DNA of 33,191 nt from an uncultured Acetatifactor sp. Its GTDB lineage: Bacteria; Bacillota; Clostridia; Lachnospirales; Lachnospiraceae. The notes below the pieces were generated by a model. The model saw nothing but the letters and a program-made list of their open reading frames with translations. It made no database searches and was not told the DNA's origin. Below are positions 20,768 to 27,862 of the stretch, one piece after another. The DNA is taken from positions 1 through 33,191 of the forward strand of contig CAJUAB010000020.1 of the NCBI GenBank assembly GCA_910583845.1, read 5' to 3'. Each line of letters opens with the position of its first letter. Position 1 is the stretch's first letter. The position numbers and the translations under genes are program-made.

Positions 20768-20938
20768 TCTCTCTGCCATTACAACGCGAAGTTTTTCACT
20801 GATATGGCCGGATGTCGTTTCTGCGGATACTGTGTTCTCTCTGCCCTTACGACGCGAAGTTTTTCACTGATATGGCCGGATGTCGTTTCTGCGGATACTG
20901 TGTTCTCTCTGCCCTTACGACGCGAAGTTTTTCACTGA
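20768..20938. repeat. 68-bp tandem repeat, about 2.4 copies
   Basis: The motif ACGCGAAG recurs at 20784, 20852 and 20920, and the 68-bp units starting at the first two positions are identical. A partial third copy ends at 20938, and the upstream edge shows about 16 bp of diverged sequence. The repeat covers the stop codon of the upstream membrane-protein gene (TGA, 20932-20934) and lies before the rplJ promoter. The period is not a multiple of three, which argues against a protein repeat. Confidence 0.9.
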
Positions 20939-22821
20939 TCCCGGACCGGGCTCTCAGGGGATGCCGCCTGATCATCCGCCGCAATCTGATATACCCATAC
21001 TTCATAGTAGGCCGTGTCATCGGTAAAAGGGCTGCCCTCCACCAGTTCCAGACGCAGGCCCGTCTGTTCCCGGGCGGACCGGCTCAGCTCCACCGGGGCC
21101 GCCGCCAGAAGATAGCGGATATTCAGGTCCTGCATGGCGCTTAAATCATAGTCCAGATCGGTGTAAGGAGACTGCCCTCCGGAAACCATGCCGTTTATGC
21201 CGTAGGGCGCGCCCGCCAGGTAGAGCCGGTTGCCCCATTCGTCAAAGTAGCGCAGCGCCTCGGGATTTTCTTCCAGCTCCCGGGCCATGATCCGCCGGAA
21301 TCTGTGCTTATATGCCAGGTCATAGTTGTTGGAATAGCCGTCCGCGCAGGTATAGCCGTGGTAGAGAGCCACCGATGGATAGATCCCCAGACTGACAACA
21401 CTGTAATGGTCCTTTCCGGCACCGATCACCTGGTCTATGCGGGCAAATACATCGTCCATGTAGATGCTCTCCCAGGTTGTCTGCTTATAATCCGGAAGCA
21501 GCATCAGACGTATATTTTTGTTCAAGGGGCTGTCCCGCAGAATCTGTAATCCCTCCACCGCCACAAGCAGCGCGCAGCAGAGCACCGGGATTACACGCGC
21601 AGCCCTCCGCAGTGTCTCTCCCCATCTGCATATACTCTCCAGCAGCAGTCCCAACACCAGCATCCACAGGAAGGGAAAGCACCAGTAAATCCTGTCCGCC
21701 TGGAAATAGGTCAGCGCGCCTCCCGCGGACAACCGCAGGGATACCACGGGGCTGCTGTTCCACAAAACCGCCAGCAGGGCGGCGCAGATCAGCAGACCGA
21801 TCAGAGTCCAGGCCGCGGTAAAAAACCCTCTTCCCTTTTGCGGCGTTTTCCTGCAAAACGCCAGGACAAGCAGTATGGCCGCCGCCAGGATACCGGCGGA
21901 GTATACCGGAGAGTAGGAGCCCCCGCTGAAAAGAAGCTCCCGGAAAGAGACCATGGGATTCTCCACAGCCCGCAGCGCCATCTCCTGCCGGTGGGTGGTG
22001 AAGCCGTCCCCCGACAGAGCCCGCAGCAGATCCAGATTGGTTGCCAGATAGACGCCCGCCAGTGTCAGCGCCGCGCCTCCCACCCGAAGCGCGGGCTGAA
22101 AACCACGCTTTTTCCGCCATCCCTCCGCCGCCAGGAAAAGCGACCACAAAAACCCGGCCGCAACCCAGGCATAACCCACAAGGGTCAGGGAAGAGCAGGC
22201 CCCATACAGGGCCACTGCAAGATAGCACCCGATCGCCTCCAGGAATTTACTTCTGCCGCCCCGGATTCCTCCGGGCACGTTTTTCCCCGTCCTGTTTTCC
22301 CTGGCTCCCCTGCCCTTATCACCCCCCGCCGTTTCCGCCCCCAGCCGGAGAGCGCACAGCACCAGCATGGGCTGTCCCAGCGCCGCCAGTCCGTAGACCG
22401 GATAAAAGGGAATATAGCAGAACAGACAGGCCGTCGCCCAGGCCGCTTCGGGCCTGATCTTCAACCGCCTGCCCAGAAAGTACATCCCCGGAAATCCCAC
22501 CGCCAGACAGAGCCAGTGCATCACGCCGTAGGCGGCAAAGGGGGGCAGCAGCCTGTAGAGCAGCACTCCCAGCGGCGCGGGAGGCAGCATGGACGCCTTA
22601 TCCATGCCGTTCATAAACTGAGGGATCACATGTCCCTCCCCCAGATATCTGGCCTGGTACATATAGTTCAGCACCTCGCCGTCCAGCTGGTCATGCACCT
22701 GCACATAGCTGCCCTCCCCCAGCACCAGATAGGGAAGCGTGATCATGCTTACCGCAAGCAGTCCCAGCAGGACCAGCACCGCGTCCCTGTGTCGCAGATA
22801 GCTTTTTCTCAACTTATCCAT
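20932..22821 (-). CDS. polytopic membrane protein, possibly DUF6044/YkoS- or YfhO-like
   Basis: A 629-residue integral membrane protein with roughly ten to twelve predicted membrane segments. After the first segment it carries an outer acidic motif, VQVHDQLDGEVLNYMYQAR, then MNGMDKASMLPPAPLG. This layout recalls GT-C-type or YfhO/DUF6044 proteins tied to surface glycopolymer modification; the family call is from memory. The C-terminal ~170 residues after the last segment are soluble. GAGGGAGGGG precedes the ATG at 22821. It lies between rplA and rplJ, normally adjacent. A terminator follows rplA and no clear promoter precedes this gene, so it may depend on read-through. Its 3' end lies in a tandem repeat, compatible with insertion. 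Confidence 0.8.
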   Translation of the reverse strand: MDKLRKSYLRHRDAVLVLLGLLAVSMITLPYLVLGEGSYVQVHDQLDGEVLNYMYQARYLGEGHVIPQFMNGMDKASMLPPAPLGVLLYRLLPPFAAYGVMHWLCLAVGFPGMYFLGRRLKIRPEAAWATACLFCYIPFYPVYGLAALGQPMLVLCALRLGAETAGGDKGRGARENRTGKNVPGGIRGGRSKFLEAIGCYLAVALYGACSSLTLVGYAWVAAGFLWSLFLAAEGWRKKRGFQPALRVGGAALTLAGVYLATNLDLLRALSGDGFTTHRQEMALRAVENPMVSFRELLFSGGSYSPVYSAGILAAAILLVLAFCRKTPQKGRGFFTAAWTLIGLLICAALLAVLWNSSPVVSLRLSAGGALTYFQADRIYWCFPFLWMLVLGLLLESICRWGETLRRAARVIPVLCCALLVAVEGLQILRDSPLNKNIRLMLLPDYKQTTWESIYMDDVFARIDQVIGAGKDHYSVVSLGIYPSVALYHGYTCADGYSNNYDLAYKHRFRRIMARELEENPEALRYFDEWGNRLYLAGAPYGINGMVSGGQSPYTDLDYDLSAMQDLNIRYLLAAAPVELSRSAREQTGLRLELVEGSPFTDDTAYYEVWVYQIAADDQAASPESPVRDQ

Positions 22822-22892
22822 GATACCCCTCCCTCAGTCTCTGCCGCCGGATTGCCCGCTGCCTGAAATTCCGCCCGGTTTCCGCAGGGTGA

Positions 22893-22921
22893 AAAAGAAC
22901 CCTCCCAAAAGGGAAGGTTCC
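22893..22921 (-). terminator. intrinsic terminator after rplA
   Basis: On the minus strand a GGAACC/GGTTC-type stem with one internal mismatch and a TCCC/GGGA pair (22898-22921, loop of four) is followed by TTTTT (22893-22897). It separates rplKA transcription from the inserted membrane-protein gene. Confidence 0.82.
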
Positions 22922-22949
22922 ATAAAACGTTATTGTCGCAGGCCTTTGA

Positions 22950-23639
22950 TCAGAACTTCGCAACGCTGACCTTTACGCCGGGGCCCATGGTGGAAGTCAG
23001 AGTGATGCTTCTCAGATACTGGCCCTTCAGAGCGCTGGGCTTGGCCTTTACAATGGCATCCATCAGCGCCTTGAAGTTCTCCTGCAAAGCCTCTTCCGTG
23101 AAGGAAGCCTTGCCCACGGGAACATGCACAATGTTGTTCTTATCCAGTCTGTACTCAATCTTACCGGCCTTGATATCGTTGATGGCTTTGGTGACATCCA
23201 TGGTTACCGTGCCGGCCTTGGGGTTGGGCATCAGGCCCTTGGGGCCCAGAACCTTACCGAGACGTCCCACCACGCCCATCATGTCGGGGGTCGCCACCAC
23301 TACGTCGAAATCCAGCCAGCCCTCGTTCTGAATCCTGGGAATCAGCTCCTCACCGCCGACATAATCCGCGCCTGCGGCCTCAGCCTCATTAATCTTGTCT
23401 CCCTTCGCGAATACCAGAACTCTTACGGTTTTACCGGTTCCGTTGGGCAGCACCACCGCGCCGCGGATCTGCTGGTCCGCATGACGGCCGTCGCAGCCGG
23501 TTCTGATATGCACCTCTATCGTCTCGTCAAACTTCGCGACTGCGGTCTTCTTAGCCAGAGCAATCGCCTCCTCCGGCTCGTAGAAAGTTGTTCTGTCAAC
23601 CAGCTTCGCAGCCTCTACATATTTCTTACCATGTTTCAT
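22950..23639 (-). CDS. rplA: 50S ribosomal protein L1
   Basis: L1 forms the mobile stalk at the ribosomal E site and in many bacteria represses its own operon. The 229-residue product begins MKHGKKYVEAAKLVD and has the L1 signature around the GTVTMDVTKAINDIKAG segment and VPVGKASF near the end. ATG 23639 follows TAGGAGG; a longer reading to 23693 has no support. It lies 60 nt after rplK and is followed by its own terminator. Confidence 0.98.
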   Translation of the reverse strand: MKHGKKYVEAAKLVDRTTFYEPEEAIALAKKTAVAKFDETIEVHIRTGCDGRHADQQIRGAVVLPNGTGKTVRVLVFAKGDKINEAEAAGADYVGGEELIPRIQNEGWLDFDVVVATPDMMGVVGRLGKVLGPKGLMPNPKAGTVTMDVTKAINDIKAGKIEYRLDKNNIVHVPVGKASFTEEALQENFKALMDAIVKAKPSALKGQYLRSITLTSTMGPGVKVSVAKF

Positions 23640-23699
23640 TATCTTACCTCCTAGGTTCCAGCGACAATCCCAGCGGAACTGTCTCCCAATCAATAGTGT

Positions 23700-24125
23700 T
23701 TAGTCTTCAACAACAATCCCCATACTTCTCGCAGTACCGGCGATCATGCTCATGGCTGCCTCGACGCTTGCCGCGTTCAGATCCGGCATCTTCATCTCCG
23801 CGATCTCACGGACCTTGTCCCTGGAAATGGTAGCGACCTTGGTCTTGTTGGGAGCTGCGGACGCAGTCTTTAAGTTGCATGCCTTCTTGAGCAGTACTGC
23901 CGCAGGCGGAGTCTTGGTAACGAAACTGAAACTTCTGTCCGCGTATACAGTGATGACAACAGGAATGATCAGATCACCCTTGTCTGCTGTTCTGGCGTTG
24001 AACTGCTTGGTAAATTCAACGATATTCACACCGTGCTGGCCCAGAGCGGGACCAACCGGCGGAGCCGGTGTAGCCTTGCCGGCAGGAATCTGTAACTTGA
24101 TGTATCCTACTACTTTCTTTGCCAT
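23700..24125 (-). CDS. rplK: 50S ribosomal protein L11
   Basis: L11 binds the GTPase-associated region of 23S rRNA and is needed for RelA-type stringent control. The 141-residue product begins MAKKVVGYIKLQIPAGKATPAPPVG and ends IAGTARSMGIVVED as in the family. ATG 24125 has GGAGGTG just upstream. The 231-nt gap from nusG contains two small hairpins (about 24266-24279 and 24284-24308) but no recognisable promoter or named leader. Confidence 0.98.
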   Translation of the reverse strand: MAKKVVGYIKLQIPAGKATPAPPVGPALGQHGVNIVEFTKQFNARTADKGDLIIPVVITVYADRSFSFVTKTPPAAVLLKKACNLKTASAAPNKTKVATISRDKVREIAEMKMPDLNAASVEAAMSMIAGTARSMGIVVED

Positions 24126-24356
24126 AGTGGCACCTCCTATAATGTGGTAATCCGGCGCAAGCACTTCGGATTTTTGTGTGTCCGGGTCTTGCTCCCACTG
24201 AAACACGGCCTCACGGGAACCGGTTTTGCAGTCTTCTTCCCGCGTTGCCATATTCCCATGCTGCCGGGGCCAAAGCCCCATCGCCGTCCGGTCTCAGAGT
24301 ACCGGCGGCTATATTCACCGCAGGGGAACCATGTCCCTTCCGGAAAATACTTTGCT

Positions 24357-24878
24357 TTAAGAAAGTTTCCTGATCTCCGCGAAGCTGATCTCCACAGGGG
24401 TCTCCCTTCCGAACAGTTCCACGTTGATGGTAGCCGTCTGCTTGCCATAATCCATCTTCTGGACGATACCCACGGTATCCTTCCAGACACCGGCCACAAC
24501 GGATATGCTGTCTCCCTCCGCGAAATCCACGGATATATTGTCCGTCTTGATCCCCAGAGGCTTCATCTCCGCCTCCGTAAGCGGAACCGGCTTGCTTCCG
24601 GGTCCCACGAACCCGGTAACGCCGCGGGTGTTACGCACCACATACCAGGTGTCGTCATTCATATCCATATTCAGAAGCACATAGCCCGGAAACATTTTGC
24701 GCTGAACCGTCTTCTTCACGCCGTTTTTCATCTCAACCACTTCCTCCAGAGGTACTCTGACCTCCAGGATCTGCTCCGCCAGGGAAGGGTTGTTCTCAAT
24801 GGTCTTCTCAATATTGGCTTTGACCTTATTCTCATATCCGGAATAAGTATGAACCACATACCATTTTGCCTCTGCCAT
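24357..24878 (-). CDS. nusG: transcription termination/antitermination factor NusG
   Basis: NusG binds RNA polymerase and controls pausing, termination and coupling to ribosomes. The 173-residue product begins MAEAKWYVVHTYSGYENKVK (NGN domain), has PGYVLLNMDMNDDTWYVVRNT, and ends with a KOW domain (about residues 120-173, EGDSISVVAGVWKDTVG). It lies only 4 nt after secE and is translated with it. Confidence 0.97.
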   Translation of the reverse strand: MAEAKWYVVHTYSGYENKVKANIEKTIENNPSLAEQILEVRVPLEEVVEMKNGVKKTVQRKMFPGYVLLNMDMNDDTWYVVRNTRGVTGFVGPGSKPVPLTEAEMKPLGIKTDNISVDFAEGDSISVVAGVWKDTVGIVQKMDYGKQTATINVELFGRETPVEISFAEIRKLS

Positions 24879-24882
24879 ACAA

Positions 24883-25095
24883 TCACCCTCGCCCTATTGT
24901 TGTCAGAATCTGCACCCCGTTCTGGATGATATAATCCAACACGGCAATGATAACTCCCAAAACTACGGATATCGCTACTACTGCTACAGACTGCTTAAAG
25001 GTAGATTGTCTGTCAGGCCAGGAAATCTTCTTGAACTCGGCCTTGAGCCCGTCAATAAACTTAGGCTTTGCGGTCTTTTCCGCGGAATCTCCCAT
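24883..25095 (-). CDS. secE: preprotein translocase subunit SecE
   Basis: SecE is the small clamp subunit of the SecYEG channel. The 70-residue product has the amphipathic FIDGLKAEFKKISWPDRQS motif (about residues 14-32) and one C-terminal membrane segment (VAVVAISVVLGVIIAVLDYII), as in short Gram-positive SecE. ATG 25095 is chosen because GAGGTAAGC precedes it and the protein begins MGDSAEKTAKPK; a longer reading to 25215 would add a basic non-family extension through two hairpins. It lies between rpmG and nusG. Confidence 0.95.
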   Translation of the reverse strand: MGDSAEKTAKPKFIDGLKAEFKKISWPDRQSTFKQSVAVVAISVVLGVIIAVLDYIIQNGVQILTTIGRG

Positions 25096-25112
25096 GCTTA
25101 CCTCTTTTCTGC

Positions 25113-25174
25113 GGACCGTGGGGCTGCCCCGCGGTCCTGCGATCATACCGGTCCGGAAACTACAGATCCGGACC
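25113..25174 (-). other. two hairpins in the rpmG-secE gap
   Basis: A perfect 8-bp stem GGTCCGGA/TCCGGACC (25150-25157 with 25167-25174, loop 9) is followed on the minus strand by a 10-bp stem with one mismatch (25113-25123 with 25127-25137). The second ends just before the secE ribosome binding site. Neither is followed by a T-run. The gap carries no tRNA. Confidence 0.55.
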
Positions 25175-25229
25175 TGCCTCTTTTTTTGCATAACGCGGAC
25201 CTGTGCCCGTATCACCTTGCCACGGCTGC

Positions 25230-25379
25230 TTACTTGGTCTCCTTGTGCATGGTATGGGTCCGGCAGAATCTACAGTACTTCTTGGTCTCCATACGGTCGG
25301 GATGAGTCTTCTTATCCTTGGTGGTATTGTAGTTCCGCTGTTTGCACTCTGTGCATGCTAAAGTAATTCTTGTACGCAT
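25230..25379 (-). CDS. rpmG: 50S ribosomal protein L33
   Basis: A 49-residue protein beginning MRTRITLACTECKQRNY, with the four cysteines of a zinc ribbon at residues 9, 12, 36 and 39 (CTEC and CRFC) and the ending MHKETK. This is the zinc-binding (C+) form of L33. It is the first gene after the promoter at 25468-25496, with secE and nusG following, an order common in Firmicutes. Confidence 0.96.
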   Translation of the reverse strand: MRTRITLACTECKQRNYNTTKDKKTHPDRMETKKYCRFCRTHTMHKETK

Positions 25380-25467
25380 TGTTTCCTCCATTCCGCTGCG
25401 GGAGCAGCCGTCTAACGTTTTATAATTTAGGCATAAAAAAAAGACCTAATATCCATCTCGCTTAATA

Positions 25468-25496
25468 AACATAGCATAATCCATGGCATCCGTCAA
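25468..25496 (-). promoter_or_regulatory. sigma-A promoter of rpmG-secE-nusG
   Basis: Minus-strand TTGACG (25491-25496), a 17-bp spacer and TATGTT (25468-25473). The predicted start near 25461 gives a leader of about 80 nt containing an eight-T run. Confidence 0.78.
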
Positions 25497-25709
25497 GCCC
25501 TAATTTCCATTTTCAGCGCCTGCTGCCCGCACTGGCGCTCCATCCGGCCGGCAATCGCACTTTCTCCGCCGCCTGTTTTGCCATCTGCCGCGTTGTCAGC
25601 AGTCAACGATGCCACCGCATCGCCTCCTCCGCCTTGCAGACTGACAAAATATCCGGCACCGGCAGTGCGATTACTGACCGGACAGAGCACTGGCGTATGC
25701 TCCCGCTCC

Positions 25710-26720
25710 TTACAGCAGCTGCAGCCCTGCCTTCTCCGCCTCCCGCACCACTTCCTCCGGCCACAGGGAACACTGCACCTCTCCGATATGCGCCTTGCGC
25801 AGGAAGAACATACAGATCCGGGACTGTCCGATGCCGCCTCCGATGGTAAAAGGCACCGTCTCATCCAGTATGGATTTCTGGAAGGGCAGCTGGGCCCGTT
25901 CCGTGCAGCCGGCCTTCTCCAGCTGGGACAGAAGGGAATCCCGGTCTACCCGGATGCCCATGGAAGAAAGCTCCAGCGCAATGTCCAGCACGGGATAGTA
26001 CACCACGATATCCGCGTTCAGCGACCAGTCGTCATAATCCGGCGCGCGTCCGTCGTGGGGCTCGCCGTTCTCCAGCACATCCCCGATCTGCATGATGCAT
26101 ACGGCGCCTTTTGCCTTGGTGATATAATATTCTCTCTCCCTGGGCGTGTAGTCGGGAAACATCTCTTCCAGCTCCCTGGTGGTGATGAAGAAAATATCAT
26201 GGGGCAGAATTTCTTCTATATAGTCATAGTGGATCGCCATGTATTTCTCCGTTTTGCGAAGCACCTTGTAGACCGTCCGCACCACTTCTTTCAGTGTGTC
26301 CAGATTCCGGTCCTCCCGGTTGATGATCTTTTCCCAGTCCCACTGATCCACATAGATGGAGTGAATATTGTCCGTGACTTCATCCCTGCGGATGGCGCTC
26401 ATATCCGTATACAGACCCTCTCCCACGGAGAAACCGTATTTTTGCAGCGCGTAGCGCTTCCACTTGGCCAGGGACTGCACCACCTGGGCCTCCCTGCCCT
26501 CCTGCTCCTTGATATCAAAACTCACGGGCCGTTCCACGCCGTTCAGATTGTCGTTCATGCCGGACTCCGGAGCCACAAAAAGCGGCGCGGATACCCGCAG
26601 CAGATGCATGCGCTCCGCCAGCAGCCCCTGAAAAAAGTCCTTCACGGTCTTGATCGCCACCTGGGTCTCGTACAGATTCAGCTGGGACTTGTATCCCTTG
26701 GGTATTAATTGGTTAGCCAT
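25710..26720 (-). CDS. asnA: aspartate--ammonia ligase (asparagine synthetase A)
   Basis: AsnA makes asparagine from aspartate and ammonia using ATP; it is a class II aaRS-like enzyme acting as a dimer in the cytoplasm. The product is 336 residues from ATG 26720, close to the usual 330. Typical blocks are LIPKGYKSQLNLYETQ near the start, RVSAPLFVAPESGMNDNLNGVERPV, SIYVDQWDWEK, and the C-terminal GGGIGQSRICMFFLRKAHIGEVQ. Start choice is uncertain: ATG 26735 and ATG 26756 are also in frame, but none has a well-placed ribosome binding site; 26720 gives the family-like N-terminus. It stands apart from the ribosomal genes by about 330 bp. No T-box was recognised upstream. Confidence 0.95.
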   Translation of the reverse strand: MANQLIPKGYKSQLNLYETQVAIKTVKDFFQGLLAERMHLLRVSAPLFVAPESGMNDNLNGVERPVSFDIKEQEGREAQVVQSLAKWKRYALQKYGFSVGEGLYTDMSAIRRDEVTDNIHSIYVDQWDWEKIINREDRNLDTLKEVVRTVYKVLRKTEKYMAIHYDYIEEILPHDIFFITTRELEEMFPDYTPREREYYITKAKGAVCIMQIGDVLENGEPHDGRAPDYDDWSLNADIVVYYPVLDIALELSSMGIRVDRDSLLSQLEKAGCTERAQLPFQKSILDETVPFTIGGGIGQSRICMFFLRKAHIGEVQCSLWPEEVVREAEKAGLQLL

Positions 26721-27037
26721 TTTCTTATGAACCATACCTTTCCGTATATTTTCCATTTCCAGTACTATTTAACCGCTTTTTGCCCGGTTTGGCAAGTGTT
26801 TTTTGCGCCTGCGGAAACATTTTTGCCTGACCGCCCTTTTTTGTTCTATGATATTCTCAGTTTTTACTATTCGTAAAATAGCGTCCGTCAAAATCAATAT
26901 GAAAGACGCAAACCTTAAACAGCATATTCCCTCACATCTTGTTGATGAAGATCCGGATACCCATGACAACCTGATCTCTATCAACGGATTGAGTACTGAG
27001 AGGGAACTTGTGAAACTCAAATTCAGGAGGGTAAAAA
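26721..27037. other. divergent intergenic region between asnA and the recombinase gene
   Basis: A weak minus-strand promoter candidate for asnA is TTGACG (26886-26891) with TAGTAA (26864-26869), spacer 16 bp. The recombinase side (about 26900-27025) shows no clear promoter, although AGGAGGG is present just before its ATG. A short plus-strand frame through here continues into the recombinase gene in the wrong phase and is not considered coding. Confidence 0.45.
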
Positions 27038-27631
27038 ATGCAGCAATACGGTTATGTCAGAGTGTCCACCAGAGATCAGAACCCGGAGCGCCAGTTCCTG
27101 GCTATGCAAAACAGGGGAATTCTGCGGCAATGCATCTATCTGGACAAGATGTCTGGCAAGGACTTCCAGCGGACAGGATATCAAAAATTGTTGAAAAAGC
27201 TGAAAAAGGGGGACTTGCTGGTGATCAAGAGTATCGATCGGCTGGGACGCAACTATGGCGAGATTCTGGAACAGTGGCGGAAAATCACCCGGGAAATCGG
27301 CGCGGATATCGAGGTGCTGGATATGCCGCTCCTGAATACATCCGCGGGGCATGACGATCTGACAGGAGCTTTTATCTCCGACCTGGTGCTCCAGATCCTG
27401 GCTTACGTAGCGGAGACAGAGCGCTCCTTTATCCGCAGCCGCCAGAGAGAGGGAATCGCCGCCGCCAAAGCCAGGGGTGTACAGTTTGGGCGACAGAAAA
27501 ACGAAGTACCGCAGGAATTTCAGCGGTATTACCGACTGTGGTTACAGGGAGAGATAACGGTAAGACAGGCCGCCAAAGAACTGGGGATGAGCAGCTCGAC
27601 ATTTTATAGAAGATGTAAAGAATGGGAGTAA
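27038..27631 (+). CDS. serine recombinase, resolvase/invertase family
   Basis: A 197-residue small serine recombinase. The N-terminal catalytic domain has YGYVRVSTRDQNPERQ with the nucleophile Ser10, then VIKSIDRLGRNYGEIL with the conserved Arg residues, and a long E-helix (about residues 115-145, ending RQREGIAAAKARG). The C-terminal helix-turn-helix is ITVRQAAKELGMSSSTFYRRC (about residues 172-192). Such enzymes resolve transposon cointegrates or invert DNA segments. AGGAGGG is six bases before the ATG. No transposase is in the window, so it is a stand-alone recombinase. A promoter framed by a perfect inverted repeat begins 15 bp after its stop codon, which makes it a candidate invertase or an accessory-element remnant. 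Confidence 0.95.
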   Translation: MQQYGYVRVSTRDQNPERQFLAMQNRGILRQCIYLDKMSGKDFQRTGYQKLLKKLKKGDLLVIKSIDRLGRNYGEILEQWRKITREIGADIEVLDMPLLNTSAGHDDLTGAFISDLVLQILAYVAETERSFIRSRQREGIAAAKARGVQFGRQKNEVPQEFQRYYRLWLQGEITVRQAAKELGMSSSTFYRRCKEWE

Positions 27632-27645
27632 TTTGTCACAAATGG

Positions 27646-27674
27646 TAGACATTTTGAAACAAAACAGATATAAT
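27646..27674 (+). promoter_or_regulatory. promoter of the small ORF and membrane-protein gene
   Basis: TAGACA (27646-27651), a 17-bp spacer and a perfect TATAAT (27669-27674). The start near 27681 is 35 nt before the 48-codon ORF. The -35 box overlaps the left arm of the 15-bp inverted repeat. Confidence 0.72.
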
Positions 27675-27734
27675 ATTATGGAATAAGATTTTGAAGACTT
27701 TTTTATAAGGGAAAAATGCTGTTTCAAAATGTCT
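27647..27734. repeat. 15-bp perfect inverted repeat framing a promoter
   Basis: AGACATTTTGAAACA (27647-27661) and its exact complement TGTTTCAAAATGTCT (27720-27734) enclose 58 bp that contain the -10 box, the ribosome binding site and the ATG of the small ORF. The core ATTTTGAA also occurs once more inside, in direct orientation, at 27688-27695. It may be recombination sites or operators for the adjacent serine recombinase, or binding sites of a regulator. Confidence 0.8.
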
Positions 27735-27862
27735 TCCGGGCAAGACTGCGCATACTGACGCTGGCTGTGGAACTGCAATTACTATTGTATTGGAGTATGT
27801 GGCTACTGTGGGAAAAAATAAGCGCTGGAATTCTAACGGAAAGATCCGGGAAAATAATATGA
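27716..27862 (+). CDS. small membrane-like protein, 48 residues, coupled to the next gene
   Basis: ATG 27716 has AAGGG five bases upstream, follows a good promoter, and opens 48 codons ending in TGA at 27860-27862. The stop overlaps the ATG of the next gene (ATGA at 27859-27862), the classic arrangement for translational coupling. The product starts MLFQNVFRARLRILTL and has a hydrophobic stretch (about residues 13-32, with LQLLLYWSMWLLW) that could be a membrane helix with a basic N-terminal side. No family was recognised. Alternatively it is a leader peptide whose translation opens the weak start of the following gene. Confidence 0.55.
   Translation: MLFQNVFRARLRILTLAVELQLLLYWSMWLLWEKISAGILTERSGKII

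Noticed and set aside
25096..25229. tRNA-Trp in the rpmG-secE gap, where many Firmicutes carry one
   Set aside because: Only two hairpins are present; no cloverleaf or CCA end was seen.
25493..25615. 40-codon GTG-start frame on the minus strand between asnA and rpmG
   Set aside because: A GGAGG lies upstream, but the frame is simply the tail of a longer frame through asnA and its stop lies in the rpmG promoter; no independent support.
26803..27354. 183-residue plus-strand frame running into the recombinase gene
   Set aside because: It overlaps the well-supported recombinase in another phase, and its upstream part has no start signal.
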